Source of the DNA: Planctomycetes bacterium UBA1135
GTDB taxonomy: Bacteria > Planctomycetota > UBA1135
Direction of reading: 5' to 3'
Assembly (NCBI GenBank): GCA_002311925.1
Contig: DCAK01000118.1
Location: forward strand, 7,412 to 13,874
Length of the DNA stretch: 6,463 nt
Positions within the stretch are counted from its first letter, which is position 1, and each line of letters begins with the position of its first letter. The notes beneath the pieces were generated by a model that was not told where the DNA came from, made no database searches, and worked only from the letters and a program-made list of their open reading frames with translations. Positions 6,102 to 6,463 of the stretch are shown here, piece by piece. Both the position numbers and the translations under genes were made by a program.

Positions 6102-6463
6102 CCTCGGTGCCAGCGAGCACCGCCGGCGCCGTCTTCCAGCACGATTCCGGCCTCCGCCAATTGCTCCCTCAATGCGTCGGCCCGGGCGAAATCCTTGTTT
6201 TCCCGAGCATTTTCCCGCTCGTCCACCATGGATTCGACCTCCTCGTCTGAAAGGGGCCCGGAATCCTTTTCCTTCCCCAGAAAACCGAAAACCTCGTCGG
6301 TCTTGCCCAGGAATTCGAGGGCGGCGGCGGCGTCCTCCGGGCTTTCCAGTTCGCCCTGGAGAAAGGCCGACCTCAACTCGAAGAGAGCGGCGATTGCAGC
6401 CGAACCATTGAGGTCGTCGGAAAGAGCAGCCTCGAAAGCGCCGCGAGCTTCTTCAACCCTTGG
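6098..6463 (-). CDS. cysS: Cysteinyl-tRNA synthetase, C-terminal part, 5' end outside window
   Basis: CysS charges tRNA-Cys with cysteine in the cytoplasm. Only the last 121 residues are here, reading inward from the right edge without a start. The segment opens with the helix that follows the KMSKS region in this family: AFEAALSDDLNGSAAIAALFEL, matching the usual F..A..DDLNTP.AL..LFEL with NG in place of NT. The C-terminal DALR-type helical region ends with ENKDFARADALREQLAEAGIVLED and GGARWHRG, the family's typical closing motif (K.F..AD.IR..L...GI.LED...G..W). The catalytic HIGH and KMSKS motifs lie outside the window. The TAA at 6098-6100 overlaps the convergent trmH stop by three bases of sequence, the genes sharing 6098-6101. 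There is no room for a separate terminator, so the transcripts probably overlap at their 3' ends. Confidence 0.93.
   Translation of the reverse strand, partial: PRVEEARGAFEAALSDDLNGSAAIAALFELRSAFLQGELESPEDAAAALEFLGKTDEVFGFLGKEKDSGPLSDEEVESMVDERENARENKDFARADALREQLAEAGIVLEDGAGGARWHRG

Noticed and set aside
6105..6122. Perfect 6-bp inverted repeat CGGTGC/GCACCG as a bidirectional terminator
   Set aside because: It lies inside the cysS coding sequence, at its conserved C-terminus, and has no T-run on either side.

Overview
The window is GC-rich bacterial chromosome carrying housekeeping genes only. No mobile element, CRISPR array, tRNA or rRNA is visible. The best lineage guess, with low-to-moderate confidence, is Planctomycetota or a relative. 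It rests mainly on IF-2, whose P-loop context (VTFLGHVDHGKT after a PRPP motif) and VRSFS-type pre-G-domain block resemble planctomycete IF-2 as I remember it. No database was searched.

Layout: On the minus strand at the left edge lie thiS and a truncated thiG (1-904), two genes of thiazole (vitamin B1) synthesis. An intergenic stretch (905-1133) separates them from a divergent plus-strand cluster nusA-infB-rbfA-trmH (1134-6101). These genes are packed tightly: a 4-nt GTGA overlap, a 6-nt gap and an 8-nt overlap, so they are probably one translationally coupled operon. The right edge holds the 3' end of a convergent cysS (6098-6463, minus strand), whose stop codon overlaps the trmH stop.

The plus-strand cluster serves transcription and translation. 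NusA controls RNA polymerase pausing, termination and antitermination; IF-2 places initiator tRNA on the ribosome; RbfA matures the 30S subunit; TrmH methylates tRNA (Gm18). The usual upstream partner rimP is absent directly before nusA, and no ylxR/ylxQ genes lie between nusA and infB. NusA ends in an acidic E/A/P-rich repeat tail and IF-2 has a similar acidic, then proline-rich, linker.

The most interesting non-coding signal is the nusA leader. A candidate extended -10 promoter is followed by a cUUCGg hairpin, a second hairpin and then a terminator-like hairpin with six T's, all upstream of the nusA start. Two arm sequences in this leader are duplicated and allow alternative pairings. This is compatible with transcription attenuation of the nusA operon. 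It is an inference from sequence and not a demonstrated system; otherwise I see no novel system here.
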